33,206 nucleotides of DNA from Rhodobacteraceae bacterium UBA3069. GTDB taxonomy: Bacteria > Pseudomonadota > Alphaproteobacteria > Rhodobacterales > Rhodobacteraceae. Shown piece after piece: positions 22,199-30,855 of this stretch. Location of the stretch: positions 1 through 33,206 of the forward strand of contig DFBX01000049.1 of the NCBI GenBank assembly GCA_002366795.1. The letters run 5' to 3'. Position numbers and translations under genes: made by a program. Each line of letters starts with the position of its first letter. Position 1 is the stretch's first letter. The notes under the pieces are model-generated. The model saw only the letters and a list, made by a program, of their open reading frames with translations, had not been told where the DNA came from and searched no databases.

Positions 22199-23304
22199 TG
22201 GCGCTTTCCCCGCTCAACCAGCGCCGCTGGAACAATTTTCGCCGCAACCGCCGCGCGCTATGGTCGCTGCGCATTTTCTTGGTGCTGTTCGGCCTGTCGC
22301 TGTTTGCCGAATTCATCGCCAATGACAAACCGATTCTCGTGCAGTATCGCGGCGAATATTTCACCCCAATCTTCAGCTTCTACCCCGAAACCGCGTTTGG
22401 CGGCGATTTCCAGACCGAGGCCGCCTATCGCGACCCCGAGGTGCAGTGCCTGATCCAGTCCGGCGGGATCGAGGATTGCTTTGACGATCCCGAAGGAATC
22501 CTGGAACAGATCGGCACCGGCAGCTACCAGGCCGACGGTTTTCAAAAGGGCTGGTCCATCTGGCCGCCCATTCCCTACAGCTATCGGTCTACGGTGGACC
22601 GGCCCGGCGCGGCGCCGCTGCCGCCGAACCGCCAGAACCTTCTGGGCACGGACGATACTAAGCGCGACGTGCTGGCGCGGGTGATCTACGGCTTTCGCCT
22701 GTCGATCCTGTTCACGCTGATCGTGACCACGCTGGCATCGGTGGTGGGGATCATCGCGGGGGCGGTGCAGGGCTATTTCGGCGGCTGGATCGACCTTGTT
22801 TTCCAGCGGATCATCGAAATATGGGGCGCGACCCCATCGCTTTACGTGATCATCATCCTGTTCGCGATCCTTGGGCGCAGTTTCTGGCTGCTTGTGTTCA
22901 TTCTGGTGCTGTTTTCATGGACGGCGCTGGTGGGCGTGGTGCGGGCGGAGTTCCTGCGTGCGCGCAACCTTGAATACGTGCGCGCGGCCAAGGCGCTTGG
23001 CGTCGGCAACCTGACCATCATGTTCCGCCACATGCTGCCCAATGCCATGGTGGCGACCATCACCATGCTGCCGTTCATCGTCACGGGCACGATTTCCACG
23101 CTGGCAGGGCTGGATTTTCTGGGCTTTGGTTTGCCGTCCTCCTCTCCATCCTTGGGAGAGCTGACCTTGCAGGCGAAACAGAACCTGAAAGCGCCATGGC
23201 TGGCCTTTACGGCCTTTACCGTATTCGCGGTGATGCTGTCGCTGCTGGTGTTCATTTTCGAAGGGGTGCGCGATGCGTTCGACCCCAGAAAGACGTTTGA
23301 ATGA
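22198..23304 (+). CDS. yejE: peptide ABC transporter permease YejE
   Basis: This encodes 368 residues, the DppC-like partner of YejB. One N-terminal helix (about 20-42) is followed by a long periplasmic insertion (about 45-150, with paired cysteines in VQCLIQSGGIEDCFDD) characteristic of YejE. Five helices follow, and the permease loop VRAEFLRARNLEYVRAAKALGVGN binds the ATPase. The sequence LGTDDTKRDVLARVIYGFRLS before the core is conserved in this permease class. It starts in the stop of yejB and ends in an ATGA overlap with yejF, so the operon is very tight. Confidence 0.96.
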   Translation: MALSPLNQRRWNNFRRNRRALWSLRIFLVLFGLSLFAEFIANDKPILVQYRGEYFTPIFSFYPETAFGGDFQTEAAYRDPEVQCLIQSGGIEDCFDDPEGILEQIGTGSYQADGFQKGWSIWPPIPYSYRSTVDRPGAAPLPPNRQNLLGTDDTKRDVLARVIYGFRLSILFTLIVTTLASVVGIIAGAVQGYFGGWIDLVFQRIIEIWGATPSLYVIIILFAILGRSFWLLVFILVLFSWTALVGVVRAEFLRARNLEYVRAAKALGVGNLTIMFRHMLPNAMVATITMLPFIVTGTISTLAGLDFLGFGLPSSSPSLGELTLQAKQNLKAPWLAFTAFTVFAVMLSLLVFIFEGVRDAFDPRKTFE

Positions 23305-24890
23305 GCCTTCTGGAGGTGAAGAACCTGTCCGTTGCCTTCCGGCAGGACGGCAAGCGGACCGAGGCCGTGAAAGGTGTCAGCTTTGCACTGGACCGCGGGG
23401 AAACCGTGGCGCTGGTGGGCGAATCCGGGTCGGGCAAATCGGTCACCGCGCTGTCCACCGTGTCGCTTCTGGGCGATTCGGCCGAGGTGGCCGGGTCGGT
23501 CACCTACGATGGTCAGGAAATGATCGGTGCGTCCGACACGCTGCTGCGCAAGGTGCGCGGCAATGACATTTCCTTCATCTTTCAAGAGCCTATGACCTCG
23601 CTCAACCCGCTGCACACGATCGAAAAGCAGATGAGCGAAAGCATCGAATTGCATCAGGGGCTGGCGGGCACGGCGATCCGCACGCGGATTCTGGAGCTGA
23701 TGGAAAAGGTCGGCATCCGCGACCCCGAAAGCCGCCTTGGCGCCTATCCGCACCAGCTGTCCGGCGGGCAGCGCCAGCGGGTGATGATCGCCATGGCGCT
23801 GGCCAACAAGCCCGACGTTCTGATCGCGGACGAACCTACAACGGCGTTGGACGTGACCATTCAGGCGCAGATACTGGAACTGCTGGCCGAATTGAAGCGG
23901 TCGGAAAACATGGGGCTTTTGTTCATCACCCACGATCTGGGCATCGTGCGGCGCATTGCCGACAAGGTCTGCGTGATGAAAGGCGGCGAGATCGTGGAGA
24001 CCGGCCCGACGGCGGTAATTTTCGCCAACCCGCAGCATCCCTATACGCAAACCCTGCTGGCGGCGCGGGCGCGCGGCGTGCCCGACCCTGTGCCCGAAGG
24101 CGCCAAGGAGCTTGTCGCGACAGATAAGCTGCGCGTCTGGTTCCCGATCCAGAAAGGGCTGATGAAACGCACCGTCGGCCATGTCAAAGCTGTGAATCAG
24201 GCGACGATTTCCGTGCGCGAGGGGGAAACCCTTGGCATCGTAGGCGAATCCGGGTCTGGCAAGACCACGCTGGCGCTGGCGGTGATGCGGCTGATTTCCT
24301 CGACCGGGGGGGTCACGTTCAACGGGCAGGACGTGCGCAAATGGACGACCCGCGAATTGCGGCGTCACCGCCGGGACATGCAGATCGTGTTCCAGGACCC
24401 GTTCGGGTCGCTGTCCCCGCGCATGACCTGCGAACAGATCATCGCAGAAGGGTTGGGCGTGCATGGTACCGAACCGGGGCGGGACCGGCGCGAAATGGTG
24501 GCCGAGGTGATGCTGGAAACCGGGCTCGACCCGGCGTCGATGCACCGCTATCCGCATGAATTTTCCGGCGGTCAGCGGCAGCGCATTGCCATCGCCCGCG
24601 CCATGATCCTGCGCCCGCGCATGGTCGTGCTGGACGAGCCGACAAGCGCGCTGGACATGACGGTGCAGGTGCAGATCGTGGACCTGCTGCGCGGGCTGCA
24701 ACGCAAATATGGGTTGGCCTATCTGTTCATCAGTCACGACCTGAACGTGGTCCGCGCCATGAGCCACAAGATGATCGTGATGAAACAGGGCGACATCGTC
24801 GAATCGGGCGAAGCGCAGGCGCTGTTCGACACGCCGCAGACCGAATATGCGCAGCAGCTTTTGGCGGCGGCACTGGACCCGGCGGGCTAG
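23301..24890 (+). CDS. yejF: peptide ABC transporter, double ATPase YejF
   Basis: This encodes 529 residues with two ABC domains in one chain. Domain 1 has Walker A GESGSGKS (40-47), signature LSGGQRQR and Walker B VLIADEPTTALD. Domain 2 has Walker A GESGSGKTT, signature FSGGQRQR and Walker B MVVLDEPTSALD. Each domain ends with the oligopeptide-transporter type C-terminal segment. The fused form supplies both nucleotide sites needed by YejBE, so no separate ATPase gene is required. It starts in a 4-bp overlap (ATGA) with yejE. Its TAG stop shares the palindrome CTAG with the stop of the converging gene on the other strand. Confidence 0.96.
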   Translation: MSLLEVKNLSVAFRQDGKRTEAVKGVSFALDRGETVALVGESGSGKSVTALSTVSLLGDSAEVAGSVTYDGQEMIGASDTLLRKVRGNDISFIFQEPMTSLNPLHTIEKQMSESIELHQGLAGTAIRTRILELMEKVGIRDPESRLGAYPHQLSGGQRQRVMIAMALANKPDVLIADEPTTALDVTIQAQILELLAELKRSENMGLLFITHDLGIVRRIADKVCVMKGGEIVETGPTAVIFANPQHPYTQTLLAARARGVPDPVPEGAKELVATDKLRVWFPIQKGLMKRTVGHVKAVNQATISVREGETLGIVGESGSGKTTLALAVMRLISSTGGVTFNGQDVRKWTTRELRRHRRDMQIVFQDPFGSLSPRMTCEQIIAEGLGVHGTEPGRDRREMVAEVMLETGLDPASMHRYPHEFSGGQRQRIAIARAMILRPRMVVLDEPTSALDMTVQVQIVDLLRGLQRKYGLAYLFISHDLNVVRAMSHKMIVMKQGDIVESGEAQALFDTPQTEYAQQLLAAALDPAG

Positions 24891-25798
24891 ACCTTCAATT
24901 CGATGACAGCGCAGGCGTGATCCGAGGCATGGGGCCGGTGATACCCCACCCCGGCCAGATGCCGCGCAGGAGCGTGATGCGCCTTCAGCGACAGCCCCTC
25001 GCGGTGGATTTCCGGCAAGGCATCGGGGTTGATACGCGCCAATGCGGGACTGGCCAGCAGCGCATCAGGGTGCCCCCGCCGCGTTCCGGTGGGGTCGGTC
25101 CATGTCCAGCGGGCGTCATCGGGCAGCCGGTTCAGCAGATTTTCGGAAAAAGGCGGCAGGACGGGCGCGGCAGCGGGGGGCGCTTCGGGCGGTTGGTTCA
25201 GATCGCCAAGGATCATCCAGCGCGCCGCTGCCGGATCGGCAAAACGCCTTTCGATCAGGGCACGGATCGCCAATGCCTCGGCCCGGCGGGTGGGCCATGT
25301 GGCGGCGCGGTCGGGGCAGGGCGCTTTCAGATGCACGATGAACAGCGTCAGGCCGGGCAGTTCCACCTCAAGGCAGTCGCGGCGGAACACCGGCAGATCG
25401 GGGGACAGGCCGTGCGGGTCGATCGCCAGATCGCGCGGGGTGACGGCGGCGTGGCTGGTCACGCGGTCCAGCGGCAGGCGGGACATCACCGCCACATCGA
25501 GCCCTTGGCCATCGTTGCCGGGAAGGCAGGCACGATAGGGGTATTTCGCGCCGACTGGGATAAGGTGGCGATCATGAAACGCGGTCAAAGAGGCCGCATC
25601 GAACACTTCTTGCAGGGCAAGGATATCGGCATCGGCCGCGCGGATCACCGCGGCGGTCAGGGCACGGTCACGCGCGTCCAGATCGCGTGCTTCGGCGGTG
25701 ATGTCCTGCGGGATGTCGCGGTCGCGGGCACCATCCAGATGCCCCCCGCGCAGCCGCAGGTTTTGCAGGTTGAAGCTGCCGATCCGCAGCCGCGCCAT
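24887..25798 (-). CDS. endonuclease/exonuclease/phosphatase family protein
   Basis: This encodes 303 residues with the EEP/DNase I-like motifs in order: FNLQN near the start (metal-site Asn), LQEV (metal Glu), HLKAP (catalytic His), GDLN (catalytic Asp and Asn), DALL and the terminal SDH. The fold and residues are intact, so it should be a Mg-dependent phosphoesterase acting on DNA, RNA, nucleotides or phospholipid head groups; the substrate cannot be chosen. There is no signal peptide. It begins 2 bp after the hemN stop, so it is very likely co-transcribed with hemN. That places it under the same FNR-type promoter. Confidence 0.88.
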   Translation of the reverse strand: MARLRIGSFNLQNLRLRGGHLDGARDRDIPQDITAEARDLDARDRALTAAVIRAADADILALQEVFDAASLTAFHDRHLIPVGAKYPYRACLPGNDGQGLDVAVMSRLPLDRVTSHAAVTPRDLAIDPHGLSPDLPVFRRDCLEVELPGLTLFIVHLKAPCPDRAATWPTRRAEALAIRALIERRFADPAAARWMILGDLNQPPEAPPAAAPVLPPFSENLLNRLPDDARWTWTDPTGTRRGHPDALLASPALARINPDALPEIHREGLSLKAHHAPARHLAGVGYHRPHASDHACAVIELKV

Positions 25799-25800
25799 CC

Positions 25801-27162
25801 TTAGATCGCCGAACTGTGGCCAGCCTTGCTGAGGTCATAGGCATCAAAGCAGCGGGCGATGATGCGCGTCAGCGGGCGCGCCTCTTTGGGGATGAACAGG
25901 CCGTCATCGGTGACGCTGAGCAAGCCGTTGAATTGGCGGTTTGCCGCGTCGAACATGGCGCGCAATTCTGCCGGGGCGATCCCGAAGGTCATGCAAATCT
26001 CGGCTGTGCCGATACGGAAATCGCACATCAACGCCTCGATCATACGCGAGCGCATCTTGTCGTCGTTGCTGAGGGCATGGCCGCGCGAGGTGGAAAAATG
26101 CCCCTCGCGGATAGCGGCAGTATGCGCGCCGGTGGCCGGGGCATTCTGCGCAAACCCTTGCGGAAAGCGCGAGATGGAAGAGGCACCCATGCCGATCAGC
26201 ACATCGGCAGTGTCATCGGTATAGCCTTGGAAATTCCGGCGCAATCGGCCAGCGCGCTGCGCGACCTCTAGTCCGTCGCCCTTGGCGGCGAAATGGTCAA
26301 TGCCAATCTCGGCATAGCCATCCCAGAGGAACAGTTGGCGCGCGGTTTCGAACAGGGCCAGACGTTCCTGCGGCGTGGGCAGGGCATCTGACGGGATCAT
26401 CTGCTGGCGTTTGGCCATCCATGGAACATGCGCATAACCATACAGCGCCACGCGGTCGGGCGAGAGGGCCAGCAGCTTTTGCACGGATTCCGTGATCCGT
26501 TCGCGCGATTGATGCGGCAGGCCGAACAGGATGTCGGCATTAAGCGAGGTCACGCCGCGCGCGCGGATCATGTCGATCGCATCGCGGGTGATGTCATAGG
26601 ACTGGATCCGACCGATGGTTTTCTGGATCTCTTCGTCGAAATCCTGCACCCCGATCGAGGCGCGGTTCATCCCTGCGGCGGCAAGGACATCAAGGCGCGC
26701 CTCGTCGATCTCGTTCGGGTCGATTTCGACGGAAAATTCATAGTCGGGCGCGAAAGGCACGGTTTCGGTGATCGTACCTGCCAGCTCTGCCATCATCGGC
26801 GGCGTTAGCAGCGTCGGCGTGCCGCCACCCCAATGCAGACGCGACAGCGTGACGCCTTCGGGCAGGATCGCGCCAAGCATGGCCAGTTCGGCCTTGAGCG
26901 TTTCCACGTAGGCAGCCACGGGGCTGTCGGTCTGGGTGCCTTGCGTGCGGCAGGCGCAGAACCAGCACAGCCGCCGACAAAACGGCACATGCACATAAAG
27001 CGAAATCTTCGATCCGGGCGCTATCGCGCGAATCCAGTCGGAGAAATGCGAGGAATTGATCGCATTCGAAAAATGCGGCGCGGTCGGGTAGCTGGTATAC
27101 CGTGGCACTTTCGCGGCAAACAGTCCCAGCTTTGCAAGTTGCGTTTCAGCTTTCATGCGCAT
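25801..27162 (-). CDS. hemN: oxygen-independent coproporphyrinogen III oxidase
   Basis: This encodes 453 residues. The radical SAM cluster motif C-x3-C-x2-C is at Cys62, Cys66 and Cys69 (PFCRRLCWFCACRT). The preceding YVHVPF Tyr contacts SAM, and the HemN signatures HWGGGTPT, SIGVQDFD and GLPHQS follow, then the C-terminal HemN domain (FGIAPAELRAMF). It converts coproporphyrinogen III to protoporphyrinogen IX without oxygen, for heme synthesis at low oxygen. Starts at ATG 27162 or 27156. An FNR box is centred 36 bp upstream of ATG 27162, and the promoter geometry puts the transcription start almost on the ATG, so the mRNA may be leaderless. It is divergent from fnrL. Confidence 0.95.
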   Translation of the reverse strand: MRMKAETQLAKLGLFAAKVPRYTSYPTAPHFSNAINSSHFSDWIRAIAPGSKISLYVHVPFCRRLCWFCACRTQGTQTDSPVAAYVETLKAELAMLGAILPEGVTLSRLHWGGGTPTLLTPPMMAELAGTITETVPFAPDYEFSVEIDPNEIDEARLDVLAAAGMNRASIGVQDFDEEIQKTIGRIQSYDITRDAIDMIRARGVTSLNADILFGLPHQSRERITESVQKLLALSPDRVALYGYAHVPWMAKRQQMIPSDALPTPQERLALFETARQLFLWDGYAEIGIDHFAAKGDGLEVAQRAGRLRRNFQGYTDDTADVLIGMGASSISRFPQGFAQNAPATGAHTAAIREGHFSTSRGHALSNDDKMRSRMIEALMCDFRIGTAEICMTFGIAPAELRAMFDAANRQFNGLLSVTDDGLFIPKEARPLTRIIARCFDAYDLSKAGHSSAI

Positions 27163-27165
27163 ACG

Positions 27166-27171
27166 CTTATA
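27166..27171 (-). promoter_or_regulatory. candidate -10 element of hemN
   Basis: On the minus strand this reads TATAAG. The start site expected 6-8 nt downstream falls at about 27158-27160, next to ATG 27162/27156 and about 40 bp from the centre of the FNR box, which is the class II activator spacing. Confidence 0.5.
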
Positions 27172-27191
27172 TGTAGCTTCAGCTAACGTAA

Positions 27192-27205
27192 TTGACCCAG
27201 ATCAA
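27192..27205. promoter_or_regulatory. FNR/FnrL box between hemN and fnrL
   Basis: TTGAC-CCAG-ATCAA matches the FNR consensus TTGAY-N4-RTCAA. It is centred at 27198.5: about 40 bp from the predicted hemN start site, fitting activation, and only 16 nt before the fnrL ATG, fitting autoregulation, probably negative. Confidence 0.85.
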
Positions 27206-27220
27206 GCGCGAACGGACATC

Positions 27221-27967
27221 ATGTTAAACGAAGACAGCATTTCTCTCTCGCATGATTGTGGCGACTGCCCGATTCGGCATCGGGCCGTCTGTGCGCGTTG
27301 CGAAACCGACGAGCTGGAGTTGCTTGAAGATATCAAGTATTATCGCAGCTTCGAGGCGGGCCAGACGGTGATCTGGTCCGGCGACAAGATGGATTTTGTA
27401 GGCTCTGTCGTGTCGGGCATCGCGACCCTGACCCAGACGATGGAAGACGGGCGCACTCAAATGGTCGGGCTGCTTCTGCCGTCTGATTTCGTGGGCCGTC
27501 CGGGCCGTGACGGCGCCGCCTATGACGTGGTTGCGACCACCGATCTGGTCATGTGCTGTTTCCGCAAGAAACCGTTTGAGCAGATGATGGTGCGCACGCC
27601 GCATATCGCACAGCGCCTTCTGGAAATGACGCTGGACGAGCTGGACGCCGCGCGCGAGTGGATGCTGGTGCTTGGTCGCAAGACCGCGCGTGAAAAAATC
27701 GCATCGTTTTTGACGATCATCGCGCGGCGTGACGCCACGCTGAACCTGAGGCCCGCCAAGGGCGCGCTTGTGTTCGATCTGCCCCTGACCCGTGAGGCGA
27801 TAGCGGATTACCTGGGCCTGACGCTGGAAACAGTGTCGCGCCAGATTTCCGCGCTGAAGCGTGACGGGGTGATCCATCTGGAAGGCAAGCGCCATGTCAC
27901 CGTGCCAGATTTCAGCCGCCTGATGGAAGAGGCGGGCGACGACAGCGATGGTGGCGTTCTGGCATGA
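27221..27967 (+). CDS. fnrL: FnrL, oxygen-sensing Crp/Fnr regulator
   Basis: This predicts 248 residues from the ATG at 27221. The N-terminus carries Cys13, Cys16, Cys24 and Cys27 (CGDCPIRHRAVCARC), with Cys112/113 in the sensor domain, so a 4Fe-4S cluster can form and be lost with oxygen. The cNMP-like beta roll spans about 40-120, then comes a dimer helix, and a winged HTH at about 188-222. The recognition helix ETVSRQ has Glu203, Ser206 and Arg207, the residues that read TTGAT-type half-sites. It activates or represses genes under low oxygen. FNR boxes lie before this gene and hemN, and between uspA and ccoN, making those the obvious local targets. Confidence 0.95.
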   Translation: MLNEDSISLSHDCGDCPIRHRAVCARCETDELELLEDIKYYRSFEAGQTVIWSGDKMDFVGSVVSGIATLTQTMEDGRTQMVGLLLPSDFVGRPGRDGAAYDVVATTDLVMCCFRKKPFEQMMVRTPHIAQRLLEMTLDELDAAREWMLVLGRKTAREKIASFLTIIARRDATLNLRPAKGALVFDLPLTREAIADYLGLTLETVSRQISALKRDGVIHLEGKRHVTVPDFSRLMEEAGDDSDGGVLA

Positions 27968-28132
27968 TCGCCTGACCGACGCCCCTTTCCATGCTTTCGC
28001 GCTTTGCTGGTAACAAGGCGAAACAGTCGGAATGCTGGGCAAGGAACAGCGTGAACTGCGCGGTAACGGCAATCCTTTTGGCCGTTCCCCTTTTTGGCGA
28101 TTCCCCTTGTGGCAATTATGTCTGACAAATAC

Positions 28133-28159
28133 CCGTCAGGCAGATAATCCGCCTGACGG
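28133..28159 (-). terminator. hairpin between converging fnrL and uspA
   Basis: CCGTCAGGC (28133-28141) and GCCTGACGG (28151-28159) form a 9-bp perfect stem over 9 nt. On the minus strand GTATTTGT follows, 28 bp after the uspA stop, so it probably ends uspA. The remaining 165 bp towards fnrL show no other clear feature. Confidence 0.65.
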
Positions 28160-28186
28160 TTGGTTATGCCGTGGTTCCGGCCCCGA

Positions 28187-29026
28187 TCAGTGCGCCATGA
28201 AGACCGGAAGCTTGGCTTTTTCCAGCATGTGTCGCGTGGCACCGCCCAAGATTGCTTCGCGGAAGCGGGAATGGCCATAGGCCCCCATCACGATCAGATC
28301 CACGTTCATATCTTCGGCGTGGCGCAGCAGCACATCGGACACGCGCGGCAAGGTTTTGGCCAGCACTTCGATTTCGGCGCGCACACCGTGGCGGGCAAGG
28401 TATTGCGACAGCATCCCGCCCGGATCCGAACGGTTCGGGCCGTGGGCCGGCGGGTTGATGATGACCACATGCACCGTGTCAGCGCCTTGTAGCATGGGCA
28501 TGGCGGCGTGCACGGCCGACATTGCCTCGGGGCTTTCGTTCCAAGCGATCGATATGGTTTTCGGCGCAGTGACCGGCTTTGCATCTTCGGGCAGGATCAA
28601 CACAGGGCTGTGGCCTTCGAAAAGCGCGGCCTCCAACACGGGTTCCAGTTCCGCACCGCGATCCTTGCCATAGGGCTGCGTCATGATGGTCAGGTCGGCG
28701 AACCGGGCGCGGGTTGCGACATGACGCCCTATGTCTGCCAGTTGGGCGACGCCGGCCTCGGTGCCCCAGCGGATGTCAGAGCGGCCAAGCCGTTCCTTGA
28801 CATAGCTCTCGACCTCGGCGCCTTCTTCCTGCGCGCGGGTGATCGTTTCTTGCAGGACCATCGCATTGGCACCAGCATAATAATAACCGGTTTGCGTGCG
28901 ATCTACGCCCATACAAAGAACATCGAAATGCGCGTCTTCGGAATGGGCGAGGGCGATGCCCTGTTCCAGAACCACGTCTGCATATTTCGTATCCGTCATG
29001 ACCGAGAGAAGAGATTTATAGGCCAT
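28187..29026 (-). CDS. uspA: universal stress protein, tandem Usp domains
   Basis: This predicts 279 residues from the ATG at 29026, preferred over the ATG at 29038 because GGAGG lies between them at ideal spacing. It has two Usp domains of about 140 residues. The second carries the ATP-binding signature MGAYGHSRFREAILGGATRHML (G-x2-G-x9-G-T type); the first (ending SPVLILPED) has a degenerate form. Usp proteins accumulate in stress and oxygen limitation; the biochemical role is unknown. The gene is divergent from ccoN, with its own FNR box 74 bp upstream, a layout repeated beside cbb3 oxidase genes in related bacteria. Confidence 0.9.
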   Translation of the reverse strand: MAYKSLLSVMTDTKYADVVLEQGIALAHSEDAHFDVLCMGVDRTQTGYYYAGANAMVLQETITRAQEEGAEVESYVKERLGRSDIRWGTEAGVAQLADIGRHVATRARFADLTIMTQPYGKDRGAELEPVLEAALFEGHSPVLILPEDAKPVTAPKTISIAWNESPEAMSAVHAAMPMLQGADTVHVVIINPPAHGPNRSDPGGMLSQYLARHGVRAEIEVLAKTLPRVSDVLLRHAEDMNVDLIVMGAYGHSRFREAILGGATRHMLEKAKLPVFMAH

Positions 29027-29099
29027 TATTTCCTCCATTCCGTGGCCGGGGTGGCCGCGTGTGATAGGATGAGGCTAGTCGTCACATTTTAACCCGTCA

Positions 29100-29113
29100 T
29101 TGATAAGGGTCAA
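29100..29113. promoter_or_regulatory. FNR box, uspA side
   Basis: TTGAT-AAGG-GTCAA matches the FNR consensus exactly. It is nearer uspA, and a start site 41.5 bp away on the minus strand would be near 29065, within the uspA leader. The -10 there is weak. Confidence 0.78.
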
Positions 29114-29131
29114 ACCAGTGCATCAGAGCTT

Positions 29132-29145
29132 TTGACACAGATCAA
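29132..29145. promoter_or_regulatory. FNR box of the ccoNOQP promoter
   Basis: TTGAC-ACAG-ATCAA matches the FNR consensus. TATCAT at 29165-29170 is a good -10 and predicts a start at 29177-29180, which puts the box centre (29138.5) at about -39 to -41.5, the class II activation position. Confidence 0.88.
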
Positions 29146-29239
29146 GGCAGCGTTGCTGTCGCGGTATCATTAAGCTGTTAGTCTAAATTGGCCCGCGCGG
29201 GATGACGAATCGTGCGGTGAAAAGACGAAGGGACGCAAA

Positions 29240-30841
29240 ATGTCGAATTATATCAAGCTGATCGTGCTTGGCCTAGTCGCGCTGATGGCGCTGATCGCGG
29301 CTGGTAATGCGCGCGATCTGGCCTATCAGGTGAATGCGCTGACTGCCGCGCTCGCCGCGGTGGCCTATTTTCTTTACACGCTGCGGCGCACGGGTGAACC
29401 CGTGGTGGCTGCTGACCAAACGCAATACATGGATGGAGTGGTGCGCGCGGGCGTGATCGCGACGGCGCTTTGGGGCGTTGTCGGTTTCCTGGTTGGTGTG
29501 ATCATCGCTTTCCAGCTGGCCTTTCCGCAGCTCAATTTCGACTGGGCTCAGGGCTATGCCAACTTTGGCCGCCTGCGTCCCCTGCACACCTCGGCGGTGA
29601 TTTTCGCCTTTGGTGGCAACGCTTTGATCGGAACATCGTTTTATGTGGTTCAACGTACCAGCGCCGCGCGGCTTTGGGGCGGCAATCTGGCGTGGTTCGT
29701 GTTCTGGGGCTATCAGCTGTTCATCGTGCTGGCCGCAACCGGGTATCTTCTGGGCGCGACCCAGTCGAAAGAATACGCCGAGCCGGAATGGTATGTTGAC
29801 CTGTGGCTGACCGTCATCTGGCTGAGCTATCTGGCGGTTTTCATCGGCACGCTGGTCAAGCGGAAAGAAAAGCACATCTACGTCGCGAACTGGTTCTATC
29901 TGTCCTTCATCATCACCGTGGCAATGCTGCACGTGGTGAACAACCTGTCGATCCCGGTTTCGGTCTTTGGTTCCAAATCGGTACAGGTCTTTTCGGGCGT
30001 GCAGGACGCAATGACGCAGTGGTGGTATGGCCACAACGCCGTTGGCTTCTTCCTGACCGCAGGTTTCCTGGGCATGATGTATTATTTCGTGCCGAAACAG
30101 GCCGAGCGTCCCGTCTATTCCTATAAGCTGTCGATCATCCACTTCTGGGCGCTGATCTTCATTTATATCTGGGCTGGTCCGCACCACCTGCATTATACTG
30201 CGCTGCCGGATTGGGCTTCGACCCTTGGCATGGTGTTCTCGATCGTTCTGTGGATGCCCAGCTGGGGCGGGATGATCAACGGTCTGATGACGCTGTCGGG
30301 CGCTTGGGACAAGCTGCGCACCGATCCGATCATCCGCATGATGGTTATCTCGGTTGGCTTTTACGGCATGTCCACGTTCGAGGGTCCGATGATGTCGATC
30401 CGCGCGGTGAACTCGCTGTCGCACTATACCGACTGGACCATCGGTCACGTTCATTCCGGCGCTTTGGGCTGGAACGGTATGATCACCTTTGGCGCGCTTT
30501 ACTTCCTGGTGCCGAAGCTGTGGAACCGCGAACGCCTGTATTCGCTGTCCCTCGTGTCCTGGCACTTCTGGCTCGCTACCATCGGCATCATCCTCTACGC
30601 GGCATCCATGTGGGTGACGGGTATCATGGAAGGCCTGATGTGGCGTGAAGTGGATGCCAACGGCTTCCTCGTGAACAGCTTTGCCGACACCGTGGCAGCG
30701 AAGTTCCCGATGTATGTCGTGCGCGGCACCGGTGGTCTGCTCTTCCTGAGCGGTGCGATCATCATGTGCTACAACCTCTATATGACTGTGAAACGTTCGC
30801 CGGCTGTCGAAGCCACGAACGTCACAGTCCCGGCTGAATAA
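29240..30841 (+). CDS. ccoN: cbb3-type cytochrome c oxidase subunit I
   Basis: This encodes 533 residues, about 12-14 membrane helices. Ligand positions are visible: RPLHTSAV for low-spin heme b, WWYGHNAVGF and GPHHLHYT for CuB, and TIGHVHSGALGWNGM for heme b3 and heme b. It reduces oxygen to water with very high affinity and pumps protons. An N-terminal extension of two hydrophobic stretches (1-50) is present, as in many Rhodobacterales CcoN proteins. GAAGGGA precedes the ATG. It is the first gene of ccoNOQP and follows an FNR box and -10 element in class II geometry. Subunit II starts 14 bp later. Confidence 0.97.
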   Translation: MSNYIKLIVLGLVALMALIAAGNARDLAYQVNALTAALAAVAYFLYTLRRTGEPVVAADQTQYMDGVVRAGVIATALWGVVGFLVGVIIAFQLAFPQLNFDWAQGYANFGRLRPLHTSAVIFAFGGNALIGTSFYVVQRTSAARLWGGNLAWFVFWGYQLFIVLAATGYLLGATQSKEYAEPEWYVDLWLTVIWLSYLAVFIGTLVKRKEKHIYVANWFYLSFIITVAMLHVVNNLSIPVSVFGSKSVQVFSGVQDAMTQWWYGHNAVGFFLTAGFLGMMYYFVPKQAERPVYSYKLSIIHFWALIFIYIWAGPHHLHYTALPDWASTLGMVFSIVLWMPSWGGMINGLMTLSGAWDKLRTDPIIRMMVISVGFYGMSTFEGPMMSIRAVNSLSHYTDWTIGHVHSGALGWNGMITFGALYFLVPKLWNRERLYSLSLVSWHFWLATIGIILYAASMWVTGIMEGLMWREVDANGFLVNSFADTVAAKFPMYVVRGTGGLLFLSGAIIMCYNLYMTVKRSPAVEATNVTVPAE

Positions 30842-30855
30842 GGAGGGCTGGAGAG

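Noticed and set aside
22842..24767. 641-codon minus-strand frame opposite yejE and yejF.
   Set aside because: Antisense shadow of two ABC transporter genes with complete motifs.
28101..28130. Promoter-like TTGGCG-N17-TATGTC on the plus strand between fnrL and uspA.
   Set aside because: It would only transcribe antisense into uspA; the match is moderate and no RNA product is evident.
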